Below, piece after piece: positions 12,222 to 23,452 of a DNA stretch of 64,000 nucleotides. Origin of the DNA: Phaseolus vulgaris. Taxonomy: Eukaryota > Streptophyta > Magnoliopsida > Fabales > Fabaceae. Position numbers and translations under genes: made by a program. The number at the start of each line of letters is the position of its first letter. The stretch's first letter is position 1. Location: contig NC_023750.2 of assembly GCF_000499845.2 (NCBI RefSeq), positions 33,744,823 through 33,808,822 on the forward strand. Reading direction: 5' to 3'. The notes under the pieces were generated by a model that saw only the letters and a list, made by a program, of their open reading frames with translations, did no database searches and had not been told where the DNA came from.

Positions 12222-13681
12222 TGTTAGAGTTAAACAGTATCTAAGTTCAAGAGGGGAGGGGTGAATTGAACTTATCAAATTTTCGCAAGCACAAATTGTT
12301 TTCAGTATATCAGAGGTAAAAAGAATAGATTGATTCTAAATGAAACAGATTGATTTTCCAAATGACTTTAGCACAAACAAAACTTGATCAACAAGATTTA
12401 GATCAACCAGCAAGAATAGCAGAGACAAATTGATTAACTTTTACAGCTTACAAAGTTGCGGATTATATCACAAGACTAATCAATTTTACTTAACATAAAG
12501 CATCTAGGGGAATGATCAAATGCCACAGTTCAGTCAAGAAAACCAATTCACACTTTAGCGATATTACAGATTCACACAGCAACTTGATTTATGTTTAGAA
12601 GATTGATTAACAAGCTAGAATGGCAGATTTTATCAGGTCCAGAATTAACAAATTTAGATTCAAAAGAACAGATTCCTTTCTTGACAGATTATGTGAAAAC
12701 TTATAAATAAGTGCAGGGATGAGAAGAGAAACACAAGAGAATTTTTATACTGGTTCACTCATCAAGAGCTACGTCCAGTTCACCTTACTCCAAGGTGGAA
12801 TTCACTAAAACACATGCAATCAATTACAACATACACAACAGTTCTTGAACCCTTCAAGAACTTCAACAAACAAGGCTGAAAAACACTATTCCAGCACACC
12901 TTGCACTCGAAGAAACACTATCAAAGAGTGACTAACACTTACACCTATTACAAGAATGAATAAGGGAATGATTACACCTGAAATTGTGAAGCAAGAACAT
13001 AAACCAGTTGTTCTATTTGCTTCAAGACAGCATCAACACCTTCATCCAGCACAAGGTTCTTCAAGAACAAGCACACTTCTATTTTTCTTCTGAAAAACCT
13101 TTGCAAAACCTTTTTAATTCTGTTTCTCAAACACGAAAATGTTTTTCCTCTGTTAAAACTATGATTTCTCAGCACCATCCATGTGAGAAAGGCATTTTAG
13201 TTTATAGAGAACAGTTTCTAACCACTTTTCAAAATGTAGTTTCAGAGCAGTTGTAAAAACAACAGATTGATTCTAGAAACAACAGGTTAAATGTTAACAA
13301 AACTGCCAGCTCAGCTTAACTGAAATAATAGACTGAGCTTTACTTTTGGTGCCCTAACTGAATTTTGAAAAGCCTTTTAACAGAGCAAAAATAAACCTAT
13401 TGTTTCTCAAGAAAACAGACTTATTTTTGTACTGAATCAAACTTTTTAAGAAACCTTTAAAAAAAACTTTTCAAAACCATTTAACCACATCATGTGCTTG
13501 ATCTTCCTCCCTTGATTTGGCATCTAGGATGGGTCATGTAGAAAAAGGCAACCTTGATCACACACACACACCTAAAGTACAAGATCATCTAAGACACATT
13601 ACAACCTTCAAAGCAAACTAGCTAAAATCTTCATCAAACACACTAAGGCTAGGTAGAGACAAGCTTCATCCATCTTCAACA
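12222..13681 (-). repeat. 3' LTR of copia-1
   Basis: It reads TGTTAGAGTT at 12222 and ends TCAACA at 13681 in plus orientation, so both termini carry the TG...CA dinucleotides. Length is 1460 bp. The first 268 bp match the truncated partner at 20601-20868 with about 10 differences. The 5 bp before it are catta; the opposite target duplication cannot be checked because the other LTR is truncated. Confidence 0.85.
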
Positions 13682-13695
13682 ATCTCCCCCTGTTT
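13682..13695 (-). other. Polypurine tract of copia-1
   Basis: On the minus strand AAACAGGGGGAGAT directly abuts the LTR, the position of the plus-strand primer in retrotransposon replication. The run of five G followed by AGATTG matches the Sirevirus signature. Confidence 0.8.
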
Positions 13696-14067
13696 GATGG
13701 AGACAAATCCCCTTTGCTTTGCATACTTTGATGATCAATACCTGCACTGAACTAGCTTCCAGAAACTGCACAACAACATTTAGAAATAAAACAGAATATA
13801 GCAGAATTTGAGTTTTGTGCTACCTCTCTGCAGCTTGAACCAAAACATCAACTTAGGTGAGCTGTCCTTCTCCCCCTTTGGATTTATCAAACAACATAGA
13901 ACATGGGACAAAGACATACCATAGACATTCATAACAGTTCAAACTAAAAGCCAGTATAAAGTTCTATTACAAACCCAAAAAAACAGAATGAAACCAGTGC
14001 AGAACAGAAAAAAACAGAAAACCCAATTGTTCAACAAGATATAAAAGATAAAGACTTCGAAATAGGA

Positions 14068-15252
14068 TCACTTGTTATAGTGGTAAAGCTCAACTAGTTG
14101 CTCTTGGACACCTTCAATTTGGTCATCTAAGTGTTGAAACCTAGCTTGAGTCATTTCATAATATGCCTTTTGATCATATGTGAGAGTATCCAGCCTGTTC
14201 AGAACTTGCTTTTCGAACATGGATAGAGGTTCACCTCTATATTCAGGTGCATGATATTCAACCAATGCATTATGGCTTGTAGCAGCAACATCCTCATTCA
14301 TAAAAGAATGACCTGGTAACTCATCCATGTGTTGCACACCATAAACATTTTCTTCTTCATCATCTACAGGATTAGCTGCTACATTTTCAGCTCTATTTGT
14401 AGCATTCCTTCTAAAAATCCAGCTATCTTCCTCCTTTTGGAACCCCATTTTCATGAGAGTGGAGTTGTTTATTTCACTTGCAGCCTTAATAGTATCATTT
14501 CTTTCATTTATAGTATCCACTTCAAAATAGTCAATTAGTTTGGATACAAATATTGCATATGGAAAGCGATAATCAGGAAGTCTTGTGGATTTGAGCATGT
14601 GTTCTACCATTGTACTTACCCAATTTACCTTGAGCTGATTCATTATACAATACAACAGTATCAAATCCTCTTCATGAAGAGTAGCATGATTGCTTCCTCT
14701 AGGAGTAAGTTGCCAAGCAATCATGTAAGCTAGGAGTCTTGGAATTAAGGTCAGATTACCTGCATGAAATCTAGCTACTGGTTCAGTAGGATTTCTAACA
14801 CAGCTCCTATAAAACTGCATCTTGTTGAACCCTTGAATTCCAGCAGTATTCCCTTTGCTCACTTTCATTCCTGAGTATTTGATTCCACCCACATTGCTCC
14901 AGATTTCTCTAGTAATTTTCAGCTTCACTCCTTTCACATGGGAAACAAGATTCTTGCCATCTTGAACAAGGTTGTTGTAGAACACTTTCACTAGGTCTGG
15001 ATAGACATTTCCAGTCATTTCCAAGAAGCTTTTCAACTTTTGATGCTTGAGCAGGGTTTTCGCTTCAGTCAGATTTTCTTCCCTCAACCATGAGAATTCC
15101 AACACCTTGGGCACATTGACTTGCTTTCTTCTTGTCTCATGGATGAACCTTGTCATAGCTTCAGAATCTCCAGCAAACCAATTTTCTAGAATGCCTTAAC
15201 TGCTGTTAGGCTGCTCTTTGGACTTCTTCTTTCTGTGTGATGAGGATGCCAT
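14068..15252 (-). pseudogene. Extra ORF after pol in copia-1 (PF20167-like 'putative plant transposon protein')
   Basis: From ATG at 15252 the frame gives 394 codons, with one stop (TAA, 15196-15198) at codon 19 after a Lys/Arg-rich start. The remaining 362 codons from 15156 are open. Landmarks are YPDLVKVFYNNL, SHVKGVKL, GFNKMQFYRSC, LTPRGSNHATL and YAIFVSKLIDYFEVD, then an acidic linker and a C-terminal part likely to form a coiled coil (QARFQHLDDQIEGVQEQLVE). I recall this pattern as the plant 'putative transposon protein' domain, PF20167. It occupies the env-like position of Sireviruses but shows no signal peptide or membrane segment. A homologue is at 30374-31466. Function is unknown. 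Confidence 0.7.
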
Positions 15253-15777
15253 GCTTGATCTATTGTTACCTGCACCTATTCACCAAAAGACAATCCCAGC
15301 TAGAAAGAGGATCAGTAACAGTTCACATGATCATTTGAAAATAGAAATTAAAACAGTAAATGGTTTGAACCTGGACAGCTTGTAGTAGGAATGAGAAAGT
15401 GTGAAAAACAATTGATCAATACCAGATTTATATAGGGCTTAAATCAGATTTCAAGAATCACGAGTTAAAAAAAAATCAATACAGTCAGATATACTATAGA
15501 TTTTATTCTTGTGTACAGCAAGTGCAGGTGTTGATTGACGCAAGAATATATTGAAACCATATTTCAGTTTAGCAAATCAAATTTGTTGCACGTACAAGAT
15601 ATCAAATCAGTTAGAATATCCCCACATGACTGTCATAAACCTGCTGGTTAATAACCGTAAAAGCAGTCAAAGATCAAGGAGAGGGAGAAAAGTAAATATT
15701 TCTCTTTCCTAGTCACGACTGTGATTCTGAAACAGAGAGAGAACATGTTAAAGCATAAAATAACAGATTGAAATTTT
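15253..15777. other. Untranslated spacer between pol and the extra ORF of copia-1
   Basis: About 525 bp with no convincing frame in either direction, forming part of copia-1 between the RNase H end and the extra ORF. Confidence 0.5.
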
Positions 15778-18700
15778 TTACTGCAGGGGACAATTTAAGC
15801 TAATGATACCCAATTCATTTAGAAGAAAATAAAACCTATCTTTAACAAGAGGTTTAGTAAAAAGATCAGCCAATTGAAATTCAGTGCCAATGAATTTGAT
15901 ATCACAAGTTCCATTAGCTATATGCTCTCTTAGAAAGTGATGTCTAATTTCAATATGTTTAGTTCTTAAATGCATGACAGGATTCTTATACAGATTTATA
16001 GCACTAGTGTTATCACAATTTATAGGTATCTTGTTTAAGAGAATCCCATAGTCACTAAGCTGCTGCCTTAGCCATAAGGTTTGTGCACAACAACTTCCAG
16101 CAGCTATGTATTCTGCCTCTGCTGTAGAGAGAGCAACACAGGCTTGTTTCTTACAATGTCAAGAGATTAGACTTGACCCAAGCATGTGACAAGTCCCACT
16201 TGTGTTCTCTGCAAAGTCAGAATCTGAAAAACCAGTTAAGTTTAAAGAAACATTGTTAGGATACCATAGTCCAACATCCTTAGACCCTTGCAAGTATTTT
16301 AGAATTCTCTTTGTTGCACTGTAGTGTGATTCCTTTGGATCAGATTGATATCTAGCACATAAGCACACAACAAACATAATGTCAAGCCTGCTAGCAGTTA
16401 AGTATAATAAAGAACCCATTAAACCCCTGTACTTAGATTGATTCACTTATTTTCCTGCACAATCTTGTTCCAGCTGGCAGCTTGTTGAAATAGGAGTGAT
16501 GATTGCTTTGCATTGATCCATATCAAACCTCTTAAGCAGCTCCTTGCAGTACTTTTCTTGACTTGTGCAAATTCCATCCTTGAGTTGTTTCACTTGTAGT
16601 CCAAGGAAGAAATTCATTTCCCCTAACATTGACATCTCAAACTCACTCTTCATTGTTTTCACAAAGTCTTCACACATCTCTTCATTTGTGGATCCAAAGA
16701 TAATATCATCCACATAGACTTGCACAAGTATAATGTCTTCTCTTTTCTTCTTTATGAACAGAGTTTTATCAGAATTGCCACAGTTATATCCTTGAGAGAG
16801 CAGAAACTCACTTAGCCTCTCATACCACTGTCTAGGTGCCTGCTTCAATCCATATAAAGCCTTATTGAGCATGTACACATGCTCTAGATTTTTATGGTCT
16901 TCAAACCCTGGAGGCTGAGATACAAACACCTCTTCATTAATGTAACCATTTAAGAATACACTCTTGACATCCATTTGAAACAGCTTGAAACCTTGTATGC
17001 TGGAAAATGCTAAGAGTAATCTGACAGCTTCAAGACGTGTTACTGGTGCATAGGTTTCACCAAAATCTATTCCCTCTTCTTGGTTATAACCTTTAGCAAC
17101 CAGCTTTGCTTTATTTCTAGTGATAGCCCCATGTTCATCCATCTTGTTCCTGTACACCCATTTGGTTCCTATGATATTCATTTCATGTCTTCTTGGAACT
17201 AAGGACCACACTTCATTGTATTCAAACTGGTTCAGTTCTTCCTGCATTGTTGTTATCCAATTGTTGTATTGTAGTGGTTCTTCCAGACTTTTAGGCTCAA
17301 TCTGTGAAACAAAGGCCACTGTTCTGCAAAAATTATTAAGTGAATTCCTTGTTGAGACTCCTTTCTCAATTTTCCCAATTACATTATCAAGTGTGAGATC
17401 CCTTGGAGTCTTCCATTCTTTAGGCAATCCTGCATTCACAGTAGATTCTTTGACAGTATTTGGATTAGTTGCATCAAACTCACTAGATTGACTCTTTTAC
17501 AAAATGGTTCTTAAATCATCCACACCAGGTTCATCCAGAATAGGTTTAGGCACAGTACAATCTGTTTCATCAAATACAACATGTATAGATTCTTCTACTG
17601 CAAGCAATCTTTTGTTATACACTCTATAAGCATGTCCATTTATAGCATATCCAATATGTATTCCTTCATCTGATTTAGGATCAAATTTCCCCAGATTATC
17701 TTTACCATTATTTAGAACAAAGCATTTACAACCAAAAACCCTAAGATGACTAATGCTAGGCTTCCTACCTTTATACAATTCATAGGGAGTTTTCTTAAGA
17801 ATGGGTCAAATCAAGGTTCTGTTAAGCACATAAGAGGCAGTGTATACTGCATCTGCCCAAAAATATTTAGGTAAATCAGATTCATTTAACATGGTCCTAG
17901 CTAATTCCTCTAATGATCTATTCTTCCTTTCAACTACACCATTTTGTTGGGGTGTCCTAGGAGCAGAATAGCTATGTATGATCCCATGTTTATCACAAAA
18001 CCTATCAAACTTTGCATTTTGAAATTCCCCCCCATGATCACTACGAATCTGTTTAATGCTATTTTCATTATGCAGAACCTTAGCTAGTTTCTTAAAGGCT
18101 TTATATGCATCATTTTTAGAAGCCAAAAACAAAGTCCATGTATATCTTGAGAAGTCATCAACAATTACCAAAGCATAGTAATTTCCAGCTAAACTAGCAC
18201 TCCTAGATGGTCCAAACAAGTCCAATGCAAAACATCCAAAGCTTTATTTGTAGAAACCATATCTTTCGATTTAAAGGAAGTTCTAATCTGTTTGCCCTTT
18301 ACACAAGCATCACACAATCTGTTATTTTGAAACTTTATATTTGGTAAACCAGACACAAGATTTTTAGACTTCAACTTATTCAAGTGATTGGTATGGATAT
18401 GAGCTAACCTCCTGTGCCATAGCCAAGACTCATCACTTTTAGAAATCAAACACTCATTTTCAGAACAGCTATTCATAATATATAAGAGATAGATGTTGTT
18501 TACCCTTTTTCCTGTGAACAGCACCTTACCAGAAATTTCGTTTGAGATTGTACAAGTGTTGGCTTCGAAATTGACCTTGTATCCCTTGTCACACAGCTGG
18601 CTAATGCTTAGAAGACTATGCTTTAGCCCTTCAACATACAATACATTCTCAATAGTGGTTGAGTCCTTAGTACCAACATCTCCTCTTCCAAGAATTCTTC

Positions 18701-18836
18701 CTCTATTGTTGTCTCCATATGTGACATGCCCTTCAGCTTTGAGTTTCAAACTTATGAACTGGGTCACATCACCAGTCATGTGCTTCGAGCAGCCACTGTC
18801 CAGGTACCACTGATTTTTCCTGCTGTTTTTCTGCAA
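15778..18836 (-). pseudogene. Copia-1 pol polyprotein, broken by stops and one frameshift
   Basis: Domain order is that of Ty1/copia. The protease motif is WYLDSGCSKHMTG (near 18800). The GAG-pre-integrase region has HRRLAHIHTNHL and CDACVKGKQ. The integrase has MDLFGPS, RSDHGGEFQN and PQQNGVVERKNRS, with its acidic residues present. The reverse transcriptase has KWVYRNKMDEHG, FLNGYINEEVF and VQVYVDDIIFGS. RNase H has FSDSDFA, then TKHIEIRHHF and ADLFTKPL. A frameshift lies near 18220. In-frame stops fall near 17806, 17497, 16447 and 16159; the last, from context, replaces a Trp codon. The product would process, integrate and copy the element; as it stands it is non-functional. Confidence 0.88.
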
Positions 18837-18887
18837 AAAACAGATTTAGCACATATGGTACCCCTTTTAGTCTAGGGTCCAGCATGA

Positions 18888-20552
18888 TTAATACCTTTCC
18901 TTAGGAAGCCATTTGGCCAATCCTTGAGGAACAAGGTACCTTCTAGCTTTACATGTTCTAGATATATGCCCAAACTCCATACAGTAAAAACATGTTGCAG
19001 TATGCATTGTTTTTGAACAACTAAAAGAGGAAAAACCTGTTTTGGAAGGAACAAAAAACCTGGACAGCTTCTTAACATTGTTCTTCATTCTAGGATTATA
19101 TCCTAGACCGTTTTTATTAAAAACAGCATTTTGTGAACCTAGTAGTGTTTCAAGATTTTCTCTTCCTTTGGTGAAACATGATAAAGTTTTTAGCAGATAT
19201 TCCACCTGTTTTTCCAGTTTCTTACAATTTTCACAGGTTTTTATTGATGCATGCAGACAAGTTAATTCAAGGCTAACTAAATCAGTTTTAGCTTTGTGTA
19301 GTTCTTCCTCAAGAGCTTTGACCTTAGGTTCAAGTACCCTATTTACTCTATTCAATTTGTTGCAAATGACAGCTAATTTGTTTGCTTCATCATGTGTTTC
19401 CTTAAAGGCAATTAACAACTGATCATAATTTTCAGAATCAGTGGAAAAATCACTTGCTGAATCAGAGTTCGATTCTTCATCATTCACCATGAAACACAGA
19501 TTTTCTTCTTCACTTTCGGTTGAGGAATCACTAGATGAGGATACATCATTTTCTTCCCAAGAGATGTATGCTCTTTTGCCTTTGCCTCTTTCACTCTTCT
19601 TGCTTGCTGATTTTTCTTTATTTTGATTGTTTAGACAATCAGCCTTTATATGACCTGGTTTACCACACCCAAAGCAAGTGTAATTAGAAGAATGTGAATC
19701 ATTGGATTTAGAATACCTCTTTCTTTGTTGAGTTCTGTCACGGTTTTTCTTTCTAAGAAATCTGCTGAATTTTCTGGTGAGCAGATTCAATATCTCATCA
19801 TGTTCAGAATTCTTCTCTTCCTCACTTGTATCATGTTCCATGGTAGTCTTTAAAGCAATTCCTTTGGCTCTTTTCTCCACTGTTTCTTTCTCTTTCAATC
19901 TTTTGAGTTCTAACTCATGTTCAATCAGTTTTCCAAAGAGTGCTGCAGTAGACATCTAGGATAAATCTCTGGATTCAGAGATTGCAGTTACCTTAGGCTG
20001 CCAGCTCCTATCAAGGCATTTCAGCACCTTTATGTTGAGCTCTTCCTTGTCAAAGACTTTACCAAGACCGATGAGATGATTCACAATATGTGTAAACCGT
20101 TTCTGCACATCTGCAATGCTTTCTTCTGATTACATCCTAAACAACTCATATTCTTGAATGAGTGAATGCTTCCTCGAACGTTTCACATCATCTGTGCCCT
20201 CATGGGTTACCTCCAGTACTTCCCACATCTCTTTAGCTGAGTTGCATTGGGACACTCTAAAGAATTCATCCATATTCAATGCAGAGGTGATGATGTTCTT
20301 GGCTAAAGAGTCATATTGAGCCTTCTTCCTTTCGGTTTCACTACATTCAGACCAAGGCTTCTTCACAGTCTCTTCTTTGACAACCTACATAGGTATAAAA
20401 GGTCCACTGACCACTGCATCCCAAATACCCATATCAATGGACTCCATGAAAATCTTCATCCTGATTTTCCAGAAAGCATAGTTAACACCACCGAACATGG
20501 GAGGTCTGTTGATAGACGCTCCTTCAGCAAAAGGCATCTTGAATTCAGACAT
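18888..20552 (-). pseudogene. Copia-1 gag with three in-frame stops
   Basis: From ATG at 20552 (MSEFKMPFAEGAS) a single frame runs to 18888, interrupted by TAG at 20385-20387, TAA at 20130-20132 and TAG near 19956. The N-terminal part contains FGGVNYAFWKIRMKIFM and MWEVLEVTHEGTDDVKRSR, typical of plant copia gag. The C-terminal part has two CCHC zinc knuckles, CFGCGKPGHIKADC and CFYCMEFGHISRTC, separated by a Ser/Glu/Asp-rich stretch and a Leu-rich helical region. The protein would coat RNA and build the particle. Pol follows in the same frame after further stops. Confidence 0.85.
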
Positions 20553-20585
20553 TTCTGCACACACTTGAGTAACCTACAAGCCCTA

Positions 20586-20599
20586 GCTCTTGATACCAA
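20586..20599 (-). other. Primer binding site of copia-1, with an extra A
   Basis: On the minus strand TTGGTATCAAGAGC follows the LTR end ...CTCTAACA by one base. Relative to the initiator tRNA-Met complement TGGTATCAGAGC it has one extra A. Copia-3 has the same ATCAAGAGC, so the variant is shared by these two elements. Confidence 0.7.
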
Positions 20600-20600
20600 T

Positions 20601-20868
20601 TGTTAGAGTTAAAGAGTGTCTAAGTTCAAGAGGGGAGGGGTGAATTGAGTTTATCAAATTTTCGCAAGCACAAACTGTTTTCAGTATATCAGAGGTAAAA
20701 AGAACAGATTGATTCTAAATGAAACAAATTGATTTTCCAAATGATTTTAGAACAAACAGAACTTGATCAACAAGATTTAGATCAACCAGCAAGAATAGCA
20801 GAGACAAATTGATTAACTTTTACAGCTTACAAAGTTGCGGATTATATCACAAGACTAATCAATTTTAC
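20601..20868 (-). repeat. Truncated 5' LTR of copia-1
   Basis: It matches 12222-12488 with about 10 differences, then stops at 20868. After about 3 bp of unrelated sequence the text becomes copia-2 3' sequence. About 1.2 kb of the LTR, including its promoter end, is missing. Confidence 0.8.
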
Positions 20869-20871
20869 GAT

Positions 20872-21305
20872 TCATGTTGTAAATATGGGCATTATGTTAC
20901 TAGTGAATTATGAATGTTGTTATTAATGCCTATTTGACACTTTGAGCTCATTGATAAATAAAGTTTCTGAAATTTATGTTGTTTTCTACTTTATGTATAT
21001 GCATGCAAATTATGTTATTATGTTGTGGAAAACAAATTATGTTGTTATTGATGACAATGACATTATGTTTGAACCTATTATGAATTTCTCACTATAAAGT
21101 CATATTAAGGAGAAAGGATGATATAGTAGTACATGGAAGGAAATGTGTCGATTGAAATGACATATAACCGCCATGACTCTTATTATTTCTGTATCCTTGA
21201 TTATGATTAATGATAGAACCAATTTATGTAAGGCCTTTTAAATGCGCATTTATGTAATTATTAAATCATGAAAGTATTATAACTCATATGAGTCAAGTGG
21301 GAGAA
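20872..21305 (+). repeat. 3' tail of an upstream copia-2 copy
   Basis: This segment is nearly identical to 27789-28211, the end of pol, 3' untranslated region and polypurine tract (AAGTGGGAGA) of copia-2. It directly precedes the LTR at 21306, so the LTR is simultaneously the 3' LTR of this remnant and the 5' LTR of the longer element. Confidence 0.8.
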
Positions 21306-21754
21306 TGTAAGAAATTATGTAAATTAATTTCTATAAAGTGACTCACATGACTTATAGTTTGGGCTTTGGGCCCGAATATGATTTAATAATAATAATAATA
21401 GAATTAAAGGCCCATTGGTTAATGTGAGAAATATATATCTGATGATATACCTAATGGAAAACCTACATCTGATGGAGATTGGGTACTAAAGGTTATAGGG
21501 TTATGTCTCTGCAAATAATAGTTGTCTCACTGTTAACCATCACGGAAGTGTGTGACAAGAACGAAATTGCTAAGAGATAGATTGGGAAGAAGGAGATAAA
21601 GTAACTGCTCAATTAGGATCACTCATGGATCAAGGTAAGTAGTGTCTATTCCTTCTTGATTGTATGATTGTGTGAGAATCATAATATGATAAGATCTATA
21701 TGAGAACATTATTGTATGTATTCAATTTACGTTTATTCATGTTTTAAAATTACA
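21306..21754 (+). repeat. 5' LTR of copia-2 (shared LTR)
   Basis: TGTAAGAAATT...AAATTACA, 449 bp. It is similar to 28212-28648 with scattered substitutions and an AAT-repeat length difference near 21385. Confidence 0.82.
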
Positions 21755-21756
21755 TG

Positions 21757-21768
21757 TGGTATCAGAGC
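21757..21768 (+). other. Primer binding site of copia-2
   Basis: TGGTATCAGAGC lies two bases after the LTR and is the exact initiator tRNA-Met complement. Confidence 0.88.
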
Positions 21769-21807
21769 CTCGTTGCTCATTTTTTGTGATTCTCCATTAA
21801 TGCTTTT

Positions 21808-22018
21808 CCAAAATCAAAGAACCCTAATTTTAAAATATTCTCAATTTAAGAACTCTAATTTTAAAATTAGGATTTATAAATTAAGGTTTTCATTCCTTTA
21901 TAATAGATCTCTAATTGTCCTAAACCATCCAAAATCAAAGAACCCTAATTTTAAAATAATCCCAATTGAAGAACCCTAATTTTAAAATTAGGGTTTATGG
22001 ATTAAGGTTTCCATTAAC
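21808..22018 (+). repeat. Two-unit repeat in the copia-2 leader
   Basis: Units at about 21808-21905 and 21929-22018 (period about 121 bp) each contain 'aaaatcaaagaaccctaatt' and a partly self-complementary 'ctaattttaaaattaggattt' type segment. Confidence 0.6.
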
Positions 22019-22231
22019 ATAACCCTAATCTTCCTGCACCCAACGCCATTAACAGTGTTAAAAATCCTATGGACCTATTAGTGGGACCGCAAGCCTTTGC
22101 ACGGTGGTGGTGCTGTGATGTTGGTAGAGCCTTTCGGAAAGAAAGGCATGAGGAAGATGATGATGTGGATTCAATTTCTGATTATGGAATTATAATATAA
22201 TATATATTATAATATAAATTAATGAAAAGCA

Positions 22232-22329
22232 TGAATTGTTTCTTGCTGCACTTTAGATTAAATTATAATATAATGTTGAATGAATTGTTTCTTGCTGCAC
22301 TTTAGATTAAATTATAATATAATGTTGAA
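22232..22329 (+). repeat. Exact 49-bp tandem duplication in the copia-2 leader
   Basis: Units 22232-22280 and 22281-22329 appear identical; both begin 'tgaattgtttcttgctgcac'. The identity suggests recent slippage or template switching. Confidence 0.75.
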
Positions 22330-22675
22330 TTCAATTTATGAATAGCAATGAATTCATTCTTGCACCTTATCATCTTATGTTATTTTATTTTTAATTAAAT
22401 TACTGAAACTTATGAATTAATTTCCTTACCTCATTTATTTTATTAATGATTTCAATTAAAAATTTTATTAAAGTGAGGAATGGAAAATTATTTTTTCCAC
22501 TTTATGTATTAATTTTAATGTAATTTAATTTGCATTAAATTAAGGTTTTAATAAAATTTTATTATGTTATAATGTAATTTAATTTGCATTAAATTAAAGT
22601 TTAATTTATTGATTGAAAGTGAGGAATGGAAAATTAATTTTTTCGCTTTATGTATTATTTTTTTAGATTATGATT

Positions 22676-23080
22676 TTAGAATTATTTGTATGATAGATTT
22701 GTAATCACCAAAGTGATCAAATCTTTATGTTTTATTTAATTCCAAATTATGGATGAATTTTATTTCAATTAATGATATAATTTTTGGAATTATCTGTATG
22801 ATAGATTTGTAATCACCAAAGTGATCAAATCTTTAAGTTTTATTTAATTCCAAATTATGGATGAAATTTTATTTCATATAATGATATTATTTGTATGATA
22901 GATTTGTAATCACCAAAGTGATCAAATCTTTAAGTTTTATTTAATTCCAAATTATAGATGAATTTTATTTCAATTAATGATATAATTTATGGAATTATTT
23001 GTATGATAGATTTGTTAATCACCAAAGTGATCAAATCTTTAAGTTTTATTTAATTCCATATTACTGATAAATTTTATTCC
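22676..23080 (+). repeat. Four-unit tandem repeat in the copia-2 leader, period about 96-109 bp
   Basis: The motif 'tgtatgatagatttgtaatc' followed by 'accaaagtgatcaaatct' starts at about 22687, 22796, 22892 and 23000. Each unit also carries 'ttaattccaaattatggatg'. Each unit contains a short hairpin (gatttgtaatc... /gatcaaatc). Confidence 0.75.
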
Positions 23081-23452
23081 AATTACCTATAGAATGGATG
23101 CTAAATTATTTATATATATGGGTAAATGGAAATTCATTATTATAGGGCATTTTGGATCACCCAAAGGTTGATTAGTTATCCTTATAATTGATGGATATGA
23201 TTGTTGGTAGTGAGTATGTGTTATTAGTTTTGCTTGTATATCCAAAGATAACAAGTGTTTCTAGTTAATGCATATATCTTACCAAATAAATTTAATACTA
23301 TTAGCATCATTATGTTTTGTGTATTAATGAATCTCCCAAAGGAGAACATTAGTATACATAGAATGTTTTCTGAATCTGTATTGTATGTTTAGTTTATGAC
23401 TCAAAGTATTAATGTTAAGCATGTGTGATCAAGTATCTGTTCCTGTATCTTT

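Larger units (their letters stand above)
12222..20868 (-). mobile_element. Copia-1: Sirevirus/SIRE-like Ty1/copia retrotransposon, 5' LTR truncated
   Basis: On the minus strand the order is truncated 5' LTR (20601-20868), primer site, gag with two zinc knuckles, pol (protease, integrase, reverse transcriptase, RNase H), an extra ORF, polypurine tract, 3' LTR (12222-13681). The long gag, the AGGGGGAGATTG polypurine/LTR junction and an ORF after pol are features of the plant Sirevirus group (family knowledge; assignment inferred). It sits inside copia-0 gag. The two LTRs differ at about 10 positions over the 268 bp available, so insertion is fairly recent, yet the genes already carry several stops. 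The outer end of the 5' LTR is lost at a junction with copia-2 sequence. Confidence 0.85.

Noticed and set aside
14068..15252. Extra ORF considered as a retroviral envelope gene
   Set aside because: No signal peptide, transmembrane segment or cysteine pattern of an envelope; only the position is env-like.
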